A stretch of 64,000 nucleotides of DNA, from the NCBI GenBank assembly GCA_016716965.1, contig JADJUP010000056.1:1-64000 (forward strand), written 5' to 3'. Of the stretch, positions 17,712-25,739 are shown in pieces. Below the pieces are notes generated by a model. It was not told where the DNA came from. It made no database searches and saw nothing but the letters and a program-made list of their open reading frames with translations. A program made the position numbers and the translations under genes. The DNA comes from Sulfuritalea sp. GTDB taxonomy: Bacteria > Pseudomonadota > Gammaproteobacteria > Burkholderiales > Rhodocyclaceae. Each line of letters starts with the position of its first letter. The stretch's first letter is position 1.

Positions 17712-18212
17712 TTACTTGGCGCCGGCGAGAATCCAGTTGACCAGGGTCTTGATATCCTCGTCCTTGACTGCAGCGTTCGGCGGCATTGGAATCTGACCCC
17801 AAACGCCCTTGCCACCGGCCTTGACCTTGGCAATCAGCATCGCTTCATCGCTGGCCGTGTACTTCTTGGCAATGTCCTGATAGGAAGGGCCGATCAGTTT
17901 TTTGTCGATAGCGTGACACGTCAGGCAGCCGCTCTTGGCGGCGAGGTCCTTATTGGCCAATGCCGGGGCCGCAGCCGTAGTTGCCGGAGCGGCTGCCGGG
18001 TTGGTGGCTGGAGCCGACGCAGGTGAAGCAGCCGGAGCAGCGGATGTTGCCGTGGCCGCTGCAGCAGGTGCCGCCGCTGCAGGAGCACCAGCCGCTGGAG
18101 CAGAAGTCGGCGCTGCCGGGACCGGCGGCGGGGGCGGAGCTTCCTTGCCGCATCCCATCAGGGAGGCAGCGGTGATCACGGCAAGGGAAAGAGCTTGGAT
18201 CCGCACGTTCAT
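17712..18212 (-). CDS. Lipoprotein class I cytochrome c
   Basis: The N-terminus has a lipobox (ITAASLMGCGKEA, lipidated Cys21). A long Pro/Ala/Thr-rich linker (about residues 25-88) tethers a small cytochrome c domain: SGCLTCHAIDKKLIGPSYQDIAKKY, with heme motif CLTCH, and a distal Met in QIPMPPNAAVKDEDIKTLVNWIL, the c551/c552 signature. It would shuttle electrons at the membrane surface. It is monocistronic and lies downstream of a sensor kinase gene read in the same direction 359 bases away. The linker contains a weak copy of the interspersed motif. Confidence 0.85.
   Translation of the reverse strand: MNVRIQALSLAVITAASLMGCGKEAPPPPPVPAAPTSAPAAGAPAAAAPAAAATATSAAPAASPASAPATNPAAAPATTAAAPALANKDLAAKSGCLTCHAIDKKLIGPSYQDIAKKYTASDEAMLIAKVKAGGKGVWGQIPMPPNAAVKDEDIKTLVNWILAGAK
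18104..18125 (-). repeat. Interspersed motif copy 2 (degenerate)
   Basis: On the minus strand the core GCAGCGCCGACTT matches the consensus, but the left part differs. It lies in the low-complexity linker of the cytochrome lipoprotein, where chance resemblance is easier. Confidence 0.35.
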
Positions 18213-18571
18213 GGCAATGCTCCGTTCAAGGGGAGAAATGGCGGCATGGCAGATCGAATGACAAACCAGCCGGGAAGATTTTTGCGTGCGCCTATGGAGT
18301 CATAAATGCTACTCCACTTTTACCGTACTGCCGAATGACCGCAATCCGACTGAAGATACGTTCGGCCTCCGGCGCTATCAAGGTGTGCTAACCGGGGTAG
18401 ACCTGATGACATGATCCAACTTGTCAACACGCAGTTCAAAACAGTGGGAGTCACCTCGAGACCGAGCATCAAAAAGGAGCATGAAGTGTCTGAAAGATAG
18501 CGACTTGCTGCTTGAATTGGCGGGAGCCGTCACGTTACTGGGTGTCAGCAGAAGGAACAACTCCGCCATAT
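18213..18571. other. Intergenic region downstream of the sensor kinase
   Basis: No supported gene. A plus-strand ORF with AAGGAG before an ATG (18482) encodes MKCLKDSDLLLELAGAV but runs antisense into the kinase gene and is not convincing. The cytochrome lipoprotein promoter should lie at the left side. Confidence 0.35.
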
Positions 18572-19978
18572 CTACTGACATGCCGGAAGCGTCAGCACGA
18601 CCCGCAAACCACCGAGAGGCGAATCCATTAGATCCAGCAGACCACCATAGAGGCGTGCCAGATCATCGACGATGGCCAGTCCCAGCCCGGACCCCTTTAC
18701 TTTTTCGTCCGCGCGAACTCCCCGGCGAATAACAGCCTCCCGCTTTTCGACGGCAAGCCCGGGGCCGTCGTCGTCAATTGTTATGGTTAATGTGATTTTG
18801 CTACTCTGCGCGCTGACTTCGACCTGCCGATTTGCCCACTTGCAGGCGTTATCGATCAGGTTGCCAAGCATTTCCTGCAAATCCTGCGTTTCGCCGCGAA
18901 AGCTTAGCGACTCCGGAAATGGCCGAACAATCAACTCCAACTGCCGTTCGGCATGAATGCGGCGCATGGCGCGCGCCAAACCCTCGACAACGGGGTGCAG
19001 TGCTGTCTTTGCTCCGGGCACGCGACTGTTTGCCGCCACCTGTGCCCTCGCGAGGTGATAGTCGACCTGCCTTTGTGCGATAGCCACTTGATCCACCACC
19101 AGCCGAGCCAGTTCGGAACGTTCGGCATTTCCGGCACGGCCGGCCGCGTTGGCCAGCACGCTCAAGGGCGTCTTCAGTGCATGAGCCAGGTTGCCGGCAT
19201 GGGTGCGGGCGCGTTCAACGACTTCCGCATTCTGTGCCAGCACGGAATTGAACTCGTCGATCAGGGGCGTGAGCTCATCCGGGAATGTGCCTTCCAGCCT
19301 CTGGGTCTCACCGCTGCGAACCTTGCCTAATGCAGTGCGTAGGGTGCGCAACGGGGCTAGTCCGACGAAAACCTGCACCAGCGCGGCGAGGATCAGTCCG
19401 GCGGCGAGCACTCCCAGGGCCAGCCACAAGATTCCGCTGAAACGCGCGATGGGATCCGACATCAGACGTTCATCGGCCGCGGCGATCAGGCGAAACGTTC
19501 GCGGTTTGCCATCGGCAGCCTCGTCGATGCGCACGCTGCGCTCGACCATGCCAAGCATCTTGCCTTCCGGACCGGAAATCCGATGCCGGTGAATTTCGCC
19601 ATCGGCCGGGATGCCCGGCGGTGACACCAGTACGTGATCCCAAAGCGATCGCGAACGCAGCTGTCCGGCGACGACGGAATCACCGCCACGGATGTCGCCT
19701 ACCAGGTCGATCTGCCAGTAACAGCCCGAGTAAGGCCGGCTCAGTCGCGGATCGCTCAGTGGCAGGGCGAGTCGCGGATTTCCCTGCTCGTCGAGCGTCA
19801 ATTGAGCCGTCAGCTGGTCAAGATGGCTTGTGAGTTCGGTGTAAAACTGAGTGGTGACATGCTGACGGAAGAGACTGGCCAGACCCCAGCCGGCCACGAG
19901 TATCGATGCAGCGATCCAGAACAGGGTACCGGCCAGCAAGCGGACGCGTAGCGAGCCACGCAAACCCGGGACATTCAT
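18572..19978 (-). CDS. PhoQ-type sensor histidine kinase
   Basis: The 468-residue protein has two membrane helices (about 12-34 and 180-205) around a periplasmic sensor of about 145 residues. The dimerisation helix contains the phosphoacceptor in NLAHALKTPLSVL, followed by an ATPase domain with N (MLGNLIDNACKWA), G1 (DDDGPGL) and G2 (GSGLGLAIVDDLARLYGG) boxes. The sensory region is not rich in acids as in classic PhoQ, so Mg sensing is not implied. The start overlaps the stop of the response regulator gene (ATGA). The signal is probably related to respiration or redox, judging from the divergent cytochrome operon. Confidence 0.88.
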   Translation of the reverse strand: MNVPGLRGSLRVRLLAGTLFWIAASILVAGWGLASLFRQHVTTQFYTELTSHLDQLTAQLTLDEQGNPRLALPLSDPRLSRPYSGCYWQIDLVGDIRGGDSVVAGQLRSRSLWDHVLVSPPGIPADGEIHRHRISGPEGKMLGMVERSVRIDEAADGKPRTFRLIAAADERLMSDPIARFSGILWLALGVLAAGLILAALVQVFVGLAPLRTLRTALGKVRSGETQRLEGTFPDELTPLIDEFNSVLAQNAEVVERARTHAGNLAHALKTPLSVLANAAGRAGNAERSELARLVVDQVAIAQRQVDYHLARAQVAANSRVPGAKTALHPVVEGLARAMRRIHAERQLELIVRPFPESLSFRGETQDLQEMLGNLIDNACKWANRQVEVSAQSSKITLTITIDDDGPGLAVEKREAVIRRGVRADEKVKGSGLGLAIVDDLARLYGGLLDLMDSPLGGLRVVLTLPACQ

Positions 19979-20637
19979 GATGGCGAGCTGAGGCGATAAC
20001 CGAGGCCGCGGACAGTTTCGATCAATCCCGGTGGAAGCTTCTTTCGCAGCCGGGCAATGAAGACTTCGACCGTATTCGAGTCACGATCGAAGTCTTGGGC
20101 ATAGATATGCTCGACCAGGGATCCGCGCGAAACCACTTCGTCGCGATGGTGCATCAGATAGGCCAATACGCGGTACTCGTGGCTGGTCAAGGTCAGCATC
20201 TGCCCCGCTACGGTGGCGCGGCTGTTGCGGGTATCCAGGGTCAGCGGGCCGCATACCAGTTCCGGGCTGGCATGGCCGCCGGCGCGGCGGATCAGCGCGC
20301 GCAGTCGGGCCAGCAGTTCTTCCATGTGGAAAGGCTTGGTCAGGTAGTCATCGGCACCGGCGTCGATGCCGGCCACTTTTTCATGCCAGCCATCGCGGGC
20401 GGTGAGGATCAGCACCGGTATGCCGCGGCCGGCCGCGCGCCATTTGCGCAGCACCGTGATGCCATCCATCTGCGGCAGGCCAAGGTCGAGAACCACCGCG
20501 TCATAGGGTTCCGTGTCCCCCATGTAGTGCGCATCGACGCCATTGTCTGCGACATCCACTGCGTAGCCTGCGGCGCCCAGCGCTTCGGCCAGTTGTGTGC
20601 GCAGGGTCGGCTCGTCTTCAACAATCAGGATGCGCAT
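19975..20637 (-). CDS. OmpR/PhoP-family response regulator
   Basis: The receiver domain has the acidic pocket (VEDEP), phosphoacceptor Asp51 (VVLDLGLPQMDG), Thr (ILTARD) and Lys (LTKPF). The C-terminal winged helix (residues about 125-218) ends LRKKLPPGLIETVRGLGYRL, with the recognition region DRDSNTVEVFIARLRKK. It overlaps both neighbours and should form one transcript with the PepSY gene and the kinase. The 11-bp-spaced repeats upstream of three nearby transcripts are the expected kind of site for this family. Confidence 0.92.
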   Translation of the reverse strand: MRILIVEDEPTLRTQLAEALGAAGYAVDVADNGVDAHYMGDTEPYDAVVLDLGLPQMDGITVLRKWRAAGRGIPVLILTARDGWHEKVAGIDAGADDYLTKPFHMEELLARLRALIRRAGGHASPELVCGPLTLDTRNSRATVAGQMLTLTSHEYRVLAYLMHHRDEVVSRGSLVEHIYAQDFDRDSNTVEVFIARLRKKLPPGLIETVRGLGYRLSSPS

Positions 20638-21032
20638 CAGCGTCCCGTTCCGCTGCGTGGCACGTTTTGGCGCGCCTTGTCGCCATCATCGCCGCCTTTG
20701 GTCTTGCGGCGAATGATGGCGCCATCACGGGCGTCGACATTGAGCTTGACCAGAGAACCGCCGGTACGCAATATTTTCACCTCGTAAATCCAGCGCTCGG
20801 CGCCGTTTCCGTGATCGCGCTCCAGTTCGACGTCAATGACCTGCCCCGGGTATTCCCGTTCAACGCGATCCAGGATGGCGCGCAGCGGCAGGATCTCGCC
20901 TGCCTCCAGCGCCCGGCGGGCACGGTCGTGGTCGTCGCCGGCAATCCCGGTGCCGCTACTGCAGGCGAGCAACCCCGCAGAGAGGATAACAAACAGGGTC
21001 CGCAGCTTGCGGTTCCAGAATCGGTTTGGCAT
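20637..21032 (-). CDS. PepSY-domain lipoprotein-like protein
   Basis: A signal region with a possible lipobox (SAGLLACSSG, Cys near residue 24) precedes a PepSY domain: DDHDRARRALEAGEILPLRAILDRVEREYPGQVIDVELERDHG ... RWIYEVKILRTGGSLVKLNVDARDGAIIRRK. PepSY domains are thought to inhibit or chaperone partner proteins. It is first gene of the PepSY-regulator-kinase operon, a common arrangement with PhoPQ-like systems. The long basic C-terminal tail is unlike the domain core. Confidence 0.82.
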   Translation of the reverse strand: MPNRFWNRKLRTLFVILSAGLLACSSGTGIAGDDHDRARRALEAGEILPLRAILDRVEREYPGQVIDVELERDHGNGAERWIYEVKILRTGGSLVKLNVDARDGAIIRRKTKGGDDGDKARQNVPRSGTGR

Positions 21033-21087
21033 TACGCAGATATCCGCTTTCCTTACTCCAGGAGACTACTTTATAGCCTCGCCAAGC

Positions 21088-21115
21088 TGAACGCAGGATG
21101 AACGGAGGATTCACC
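21088..21115 (+). promoter_or_regulatory. Response-regulator box A: TGAACG-N5-TGAACG-N5-TTCACC
   Basis: Three hexamers repeat at an exact 11-base interval (21088, 21099, 21110), the spacing used by tandem OmpR/PhoP-type dimers. A TAGTAC -10-like element lies about 50 bases after the first repeat. The box lies in the 143-base gap between the regulator operon and the SHP operon and could serve both. Confidence 0.65.
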
Positions 21116-21175
21116 TTCCGTTAAGTTGGCCCCGCGCATAGTACGCCTCACACCAAACCCGACGAGGAGTACACC

Positions 21176-21598
21176 ATGCATCAAACCCTGAGTGCGACCC
21201 TGCTTGCCGCCGCCTTGGCATTGACGTTTTCCGGCGCCGCCAGCGCCGGCCCGCGCGAAGACCAACTGGCCACCTATGCCAGCGCCGCCAAGGCAGCCAA
21301 TCCGGCCTTCTCCGGATTTTCTGCGGAGCGTGGCAAGACCCTGCATAACCAGACATTCACCGGCGGCAAGGCGGACACACCTGCATGCACTGCATGCCAC
21401 GGCAAGGATCCGCGTTCTGCGGGACGCAATCTGACAGGCAAGACGATAGACCCGGTGGCGGTATCGGCTGCCCCGTCACGCTACACCGATCCAGCCAAAG
21501 TCGAGAAGTGGTTCAAGCGCAACTGCACCGAAGTGCTCGGGCGCGAATGCAGCGCACAGGAAAAGGGCGACTGGCTGAGCTTCGTCATCGGCCAGTAA
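21176..21598 (+). CDS. SHP-like monoheme cytochrome c (DUF1924)
   Basis: A signal peptide (FSGAASAGP, cleavage near residue 23) precedes a cytochrome with one CTACH heme site in PACTACHGKDPRSAGRNLTGKTIDP. The C-terminus VEKWFKRNCTEVLGRECSAQEKGDWLSFV is diagnostic for DUF1924/sphaeroides heme protein. SHP binds oxygen and small ligands at a high-spin heme and receives electrons from the diheme cytochrome encoded next. An operon with that gene follows after 25 bases. GAGGAGT precedes the ATG. Confidence 0.88.
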   Translation: MHQTLSATLLAAALALTFSGAASAGPREDQLATYASAAKAANPAFSGFSAERGKTLHNQTFTGGKADTPACTACHGKDPRSAGRNLTGKTIDPVAVSAAPSRYTDPAKVEKWFKRNCTEVLGRECSAQEKGDWLSFVIGQ

Positions 21599-21623
21599 GA
21601 GATCGACAGGAAAGGAATCCGCT

Positions 21624-22139
21624 ATGAACATCCTCAAGAAATTTTCCGGAAAGATCCCTTATCGCCCGCTGGCGCTCGGTCTGCTGGTTCTGGGTTTCTC
21701 CGCCATCGTGCTCGGACGGGCACAGGCAGGTGGCAGCCACTTCTACGCGCCGGTGGCTGATCCGGTCGTAAAGGAAGAGTGCGGCAGTTGCCACCTGGCG
21801 TTTGCTCCGTCGATGCTGCCGGCCAGTTCCTGGAAACGCATGATGGCCGACCTGAAGAACCACTTCGGCGATGACGCCAGCGTCGATGCGAACACCGCCA
21901 AACAAATCACCGACTATCTCGCTGCCAACGCGGCCGACACGGGTGGCCGCCGCTACAGCGACAAGCTGCTGCGCGGTGTATCTGCGACAAATTCGCCGCT
22001 GCGCATCACGGAGTTGCCCAAGTGGGTCAGTGAACATCGAAAAGTGCCCGACTGGGAATGGAAGCACAAGGATGTTCGGACCAGGGCCAATTGCGCCGCA
22101 TGCCATGCCGACTCCGCACTGGGTTACTACGATGAGTGA
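21624..22139 (+). CDS. Diheme cytochrome c (DHC)
   Basis: After an N-terminal signal/anchor (LALGLLVLGFSAIVLGRAQA) the mature protein carries two heme sites: VKEECGSCHLAFAPSMLPASSW (CGSCH) and RANCAACHADSALG (CAACH) near the end. KDVRTRANCAACHADA is characteristic of the DHC family that pairs with SHP. It is the presumed electron donor to SHP and acceptor from the membrane flavocytochrome encoded downstream. Length 171 is typical. Confidence 0.88.
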   Translation: MNILKKFSGKIPYRPLALGLLVLGFSAIVLGRAQAGGSHFYAPVADPVVKEECGSCHLAFAPSMLPASSWKRMMADLKNHFGDDASVDANTAKQITDYLAANAADTGGRRYSDKLLRGVSATNSPLRITELPKWVSEHRKVPDWEWKHKDVRTRANCAACHADSALGYYDE

Positions 22140-22162
22140 GCTTCGCCATCCATCCCGCTTTC

Positions 22163-22190
22163 TGAACGCCGGATGAACAGGCGCTTCAAC
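22163..22190 (+). promoter_or_regulatory. Response-regulator box B: TGAACG-N5-TGAACA-N5-TTCAAC
   Basis: The three repeats start at 22163, 22174 and 22185, again exactly 11 bases apart and in the same order as box A. It lies between the DHC gene and the second PepSY gene, so that gene and the flavocytochrome have their own regulated promoter. Confidence 0.65.
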
Positions 22191-22263
22191 AAGAATTGGG
22201 CGCCTTAGAAACATACCGCATTTGTGTTCCGCCACGAACTGTAACAACCGGAGGTCTTACATC

Positions 22264-22677
22264 ATGAAACTATCAACAATTCTGTCATCACTTGCTCTTG
22301 GCGGTGCATTTGCCGTCGGAGGTGCCGTTTCGACTCCGTCCGTTGCCGGGGAGAACCGTCCCGCGGCTTCGGGCGAGCGCCAGTGGTTGTCTATCGCGCA
22401 GGTCCATGAGCGGCTGGAAGCAGCCGGATATCGGAATATCGAGAAGATCGAACGCGAGCGCGGCGGTTACGAGGCACGCGCCACTGATCGCAATGGCGAA
22501 CGGGTCAAGCTCCATGTCAATCCGCAGACAGGCGAGGCCATCGACCAGCGGAACCCCGGCAAGCGCATCACGGTCGCCAGCGACGAGGGGCGACGCGATT
22601 CTGCCAACTGCAACAAGCGCCGCTGTCGCGATGACCTGCCGGCGACGTCAGTCAATGCGACACCTGCGACCAGGTAA
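22264..22677 (+). CDS. Secreted PepSY-domain protein
   Basis: A signal peptide (SSLALGGAFAVGGAVSTPSVAGE) is followed by a PepSY domain: QWLSIAQVHERLEAAGYRNIEKIERERGGYEARATDRNGERVKLHVNPQTGEAI. The tail is basic with two cysteines. GGAGG lies nine bases before the ATG. In SHP-type clusters PepSY proteins commonly accompany the cytochromes; the role is unproven, perhaps modulating the sensor kinase or the reductase. Confidence 0.82.
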   Translation: MKLSTILSSLALGGAFAVGGAVSTPSVAGENRPAASGERQWLSIAQVHERLEAAGYRNIEKIERERGGYEARATDRNGERVKLHVNPQTGEAIDQRNPGKRITVASDEGRRDSANCNKRRCRDDLPATSVNATPATR

Positions 22678-22739
22678 TGCCGTTTCCCTGCGTGCGATCC
22701 GATCGCCAGGCACGCCACCACTTTCCTGAGAGAATCCTT

Positions 22740-24047
22740 ATGAAAACTCTGCTCGGCAGTCTGTCAGTCCTCATGGTACTTGCATGGGGCTGGGATATCG
22801 TCAATGCCGTCCCGGCCGCGGGCCCGCATCAGTTGTGGATCGCGCGTCAGGAAGCCCTTTACCTGAGCGGACTGTTGTCGATAGCCATGATGTCGCTGGC
22901 GATGTTTCTCGCCACCCGCCCGGTTTGGCTGGAGTTGCCGTTGGGCGGCATGGACCGCATCTATCGCACGCACAAGTGGGCCGGTATCCTGGCTGTCTCC
23001 TTCGCCGCTTCGCACTGGCTGATCGAAATGTCGGACGACATACTGAAATCCATGATCGGCCGCGAAGGCCGTGTGCCGAAAGAAAAGTACGTCGGTTTTC
23101 TGGAGGTCTTGCGCGACTTGGCGAAAGACATGGGCGAATGGGCGATCTATGCGGTATTGGCGATGCTGGTGATCACCTTGTGGAAGAAGGTTCCCTACCG
23201 GACGTGGCGCTTCCTGCATCGCGCCATGCCCGTGCTCTACCTGATGCTGGCATTCCATGCCGCGCTGCTGGCGCCGCGGGACTACTGGCTGCAGCCGGTG
23301 GGGGCGCTGCTGGCAGTATTGCTGGTGGCCGGCGTCTATGGCGCGATCCATTCCATGCTGGGCGGCATCGGCCGGTCGCGTTTGGCAACGGGCAACATCG
23401 TCGCCATCGAAAATCCGTCCGATGACATCACGACCGTGCGCTGCCACCTTGCTCCAGGTTGGCACGGACACCATCCGGGCCAGTTCGCTTTCGTGACTTT
23501 CGATGACAACGAAGGAGCGCATCCCTTCACCATTGCCAGCGCCGACCAGGGTGACAACGTCATCAGCTTTCAGATCAAGGCGCTGGGCGACTACACCAGG
23601 GGCCTTGCGCGCCGCCTGCAGCCCGGACAGATGGTGCGTGTGGAGGGTCCCTACGGTCGCTTCGACATTGCGCGTCGCAATCCCCGCGCCAGGCATATAT
23701 GGATCGCCGGCGGCATCGGTGTCACGCCCTTCCTCGCCTGGCTCGAGTCGCTGCAGGGAAAACCGGAGCTGGTGCCCGAGGCCGACCTGCATTACTGCAC
23801 CCGCGACCAGGCCAGGGACAGCTTCGTGCCCCGGCTGGAATCCTTGTGCGCCGGATTGCCCGGCATACGCCTGCACATTCACGATGCACGCCAGGGCGCC
23901 ATCCTGAAGGCAGACGCGCTGGGGGCGACGAAAGACACCGAAATCTGGTTCTGCGGTCCCAGTGGGCTGGGGAATGCATTACGCAATGGCATTCGCGCCA
24001 TGGGTTGGACGCCGCGCTTTCACCAGGAGGCTTTCGAGATGCGCTAG
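22740..24047 (+). CDS. Ferric-reductase-like transmembrane flavocytochrome b
   Basis: Residues about 1-210 form five or six membrane helices with histidines typical of a b-heme four-helix core (THKWAGILAVSFAASHWLIE; RFLHRAMPVLYLMLAFHAALL). Residues about 225-435 are an FAD/NAD(P)H reductase: HPGQFAFVTF, HPFTIAS for FAD, IWIAGGIGVTPFLAWL for NAD(P)H and FCGPSGLGNAL. This is the cytochrome-b partner of SHP/DHC clusters, moving electrons from cytosolic NAD(P)H across the membrane to DHC. It follows the PepSY gene by 62 bases. Confidence 0.87.
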   Translation: MKTLLGSLSVLMVLAWGWDIVNAVPAAGPHQLWIARQEALYLSGLLSIAMMSLAMFLATRPVWLELPLGGMDRIYRTHKWAGILAVSFAASHWLIEMSDDILKSMIGREGRVPKEKYVGFLEVLRDLAKDMGEWAIYAVLAMLVITLWKKVPYRTWRFLHRAMPVLYLMLAFHAALLAPRDYWLQPVGALLAVLLVAGVYGAIHSMLGGIGRSRLATGNIVAIENPSDDITTVRCHLAPGWHGHHPGQFAFVTFDDNEGAHPFTIASADQGDNVISFQIKALGDYTRGLARRLQPGQMVRVEGPYGRFDIARRNPRARHIWIAGGIGVTPFLAWLESLQGKPELVPEADLHYCTRDQARDSFVPRLESLCAGLPGIRLHIHDARQGAILKADALGATKDTEIWFCGPSGLGNALRNGIRAMGWTPRFHQEAFEMR

Positions 24048-24136
24048 CGCGAGGGCAAGGACAGACAGGTTTTACCGGCGAATCGGCACGTCCCGTACCA
24101 ATCGCCATTAATTTCACCACGAAAGGAAGCTAAAAA

Positions 24137-24628
24137 ATGAAACGGAACACACTCGTCGTGCTTGGTGCCATGTACATGGGATTGGCCGGCCCCACTTTTG
24201 CTGCCCCGGATGTTGCCGCCCAAGATCACAAGCACGAACATGGTCCGACCGCGACAACGGCGAAGCTGCAACTCAATGCGGGCAAGAAATGGGAGACCGA
24301 CGCGCCCTTGCGTGAGGCCATGAACGCCATTCGCCAGGAATTGGCGGCGTCGCTGCACGGGATTCACGAAAATCGCCTGTCGAACAAGGAATATTCGATA
24401 TTGGCGCAGAAAATCGAGCGTCGCGTGAGCGACATCGTCGCCAAGTGCAAACTGGAACCGAAGGCCGATGCGCAACTGCACCTGATCGTTGCCGAGCTTC
24501 TGGCGAGTGCCGACGCGATGCAAGGCAAGTCGAAGGCAACACCGGGTGCCGGCGCGTTACAGGCGGTCCGCGCCGTAAACGAGTACGGGAAATACTTCAA
24601 GCATTCGGGCTGGAAACCGCTCGGCTGA
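24137..24628 (+). CDS. Periplasmic DnrO-like protein, copy 1
   Basis: A signal peptide (MYMGLAGPTFAAP) precedes a His-rich start (DHKHEHGPTA) and the block LQLNAGKKWETDAPLREAMNAIRQEL, with a conserved single Cys (VAKCKLEPKADAQLHLIVAELL). A second member of the family lies at 35387 beside ccoG. Relatives are annotated as DnrO-like in denitrifying betaproteobacteria; the function is not established. The His/acidic residues could bind a metal. It lies after the flavocytochrome and is probably an independent transcript. Confidence 0.65.
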   Translation: MKRNTLVVLGAMYMGLAGPTFAAPDVAAQDHKHEHGPTATTAKLQLNAGKKWETDAPLREAMNAIRQELAASLHGIHENRLSNKEYSILAQKIERRVSDIVAKCKLEPKADAQLHLIVAELLASADAMQGKSKATPGAGALQAVRAVNEYGKYFKHSGWKPLG

Positions 24629-24770
24629 GCCGGCACGGATTAGCACCGGGTTGTGCGGTTGGCCAAGTATGCACTCGGCGGACGTGCAGTCTGTCCAGCC
24701 GTGCGGTGCTTGGCGGCACCAAGAACATGCGACGATCCGACTATCTGTCCGCCACTTAAGGAAAGGCAAT

Positions 24771-25085
24771 ATGGGCGATATCCTGAAAACCTCCTTGCTT
24801 GATCTCGTCGCCTATCAGGAGGGGGCTGTAGTTAGCAAGACCCTGATCGACAAGAAGACTGGAACTGTCACCTTGTTCGCCTTCGGGGAAGGGCAGGGTC
24901 TAAGCGAACACACTGCTCCATTTGATGCCTTGGTTCAGGTTCTCGATGGCGAAGTCGAAATCAGGATCGCGGGGCAACGCTTCCCGCTCAAAGCCGGTGA
25001 AGGCATCGTAATGCCGGCCAACGAACCGCACGAATTGAAAGCGATCAGTCGTTTCAAGATGATGCTGACCATGATCCGGCCATAG
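24771..25085 (+). CDS. Small cupin-domain protein
   Basis: A single cupin fold fills the 104 residues: LFAFGEGQGLSEHTAPFDALVQVLDGEVEIRIAGQ is cupin motif 1 (only one histidine retained) and LKAGEGIVMPANEPHELKAISRFKMMLTMIR is motif 2 with its His. AAGG precedes the ATG. Such stand-alone cupins bind a metal or small ligand and often have no known substrate. It is not clearly in an operon. Confidence 0.78.
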   Translation: MGDILKTSLLDLVAYQEGAVVSKTLIDKKTGTVTLFAFGEGQGLSEHTAPFDALVQVLDGEVEIRIAGQRFPLKAGEGIVMPANEPHELKAISRFKMMLTMIRP

Positions 25086-25171
25086 CATCCGATGCAGGAA
25101 TCCTGGGGCAGGCTTGGGTGCGCGGTGGGCACGCTCGCCGGATCCGCGAGCGGCCTAGAAAGCCTGGTAGA

Positions 25172-25210
25172 TGAACGCGACGTGAACAGCAGCTTCAGTA
25201 TCAGTTCAGG
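25172..25210 (+). promoter_or_regulatory. Response-regulator box C: four repeats at 11-base spacing
   Basis: TGAACG (25172), TGAACA (25183), TTCAGT (25194) and TTCAGG (25205) lie exactly 11 bases apart. The order TGAACG/TGAACA/TTCA is the same as in boxes A and B. It is upstream of the small secreted protein gene, with CAGAAT about 49 bases after the first repeat. Confidence 0.6.
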
Positions 25211-25258
25211 TTGGGGTGGGCAGAATGGAGCCCATCAACCACTAAACCGGAATCCATC

Positions 25259-25555
25259 ATGGGCTCATTCAGGAAACGCCAGGCAATCCTCATTGGCTTG
25301 TTCAGCATGTTTGTTGCCAATGTAAATGCCGCTGAACCTCAAGCCGAGACGTGCGAACAGATCAGGGCACAAATCAAGGCACAAACCGGTGTGTTGGCCG
25401 CACCGGACACTCACTTGTTGGCCAAGATCGGGGCAAACAGTGCGTGTCGCTTTACCTCGGCCGAGGCGTATCGAGCCGCCTATGGCGACAAGCCCCTACC
25501 CAAGGGTGATCCTTCCGCAAGGCACCGCAAGCATCACGAAGACAATGACAACTGA
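25259..25555 (+). CDS. Small secreted protein, function unknown
   Basis: A signal peptide (AILIGLFSMFVANVNAAEP) precedes a mature part of about 75 residues with two cysteines (ETCEQIRAQIKAQTGV; NSACRFTSAEAYRAAYGD) and a His/acidic tail. The start is an ATG in frame with an upstream alternative start; the chosen one gives a proper signal peptide. It lies downstream of repeat box C, so it is probably part of the two-component regulon. No family recognised. Confidence 0.6.
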   Translation: MGSFRKRQAILIGLFSMFVANVNAAEPQAETCEQIRAQIKAQTGVLAAPDTHLLAKIGANSACRFTSAEAYRAAYGDKPLPKGDPSARHRKHHEDNDN

Positions 25556-25739
25556 TTGGAAGATATGTTGAGCCTCCCGGATTTTGAAGCTTGCCTGGAT
25601 CATCACCGCGTCGCTCCGTTAGATCCGGATCAGAGTCACCCACGGTATCTATCGATGGTTCTTGCCGCATCCATCTCGATGCTTGCATTAAGATAAGCAG
25701 AATGGGTACTTTTAGCCTGCCTCTCGAAGGCACAAGGCC

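Noticed and set aside
18421..18732. Possible small plus-strand gene with AAGGAG and ATG at 18482
   Set aside because: Runs antisense into the kinase gene and no similarity recognised.
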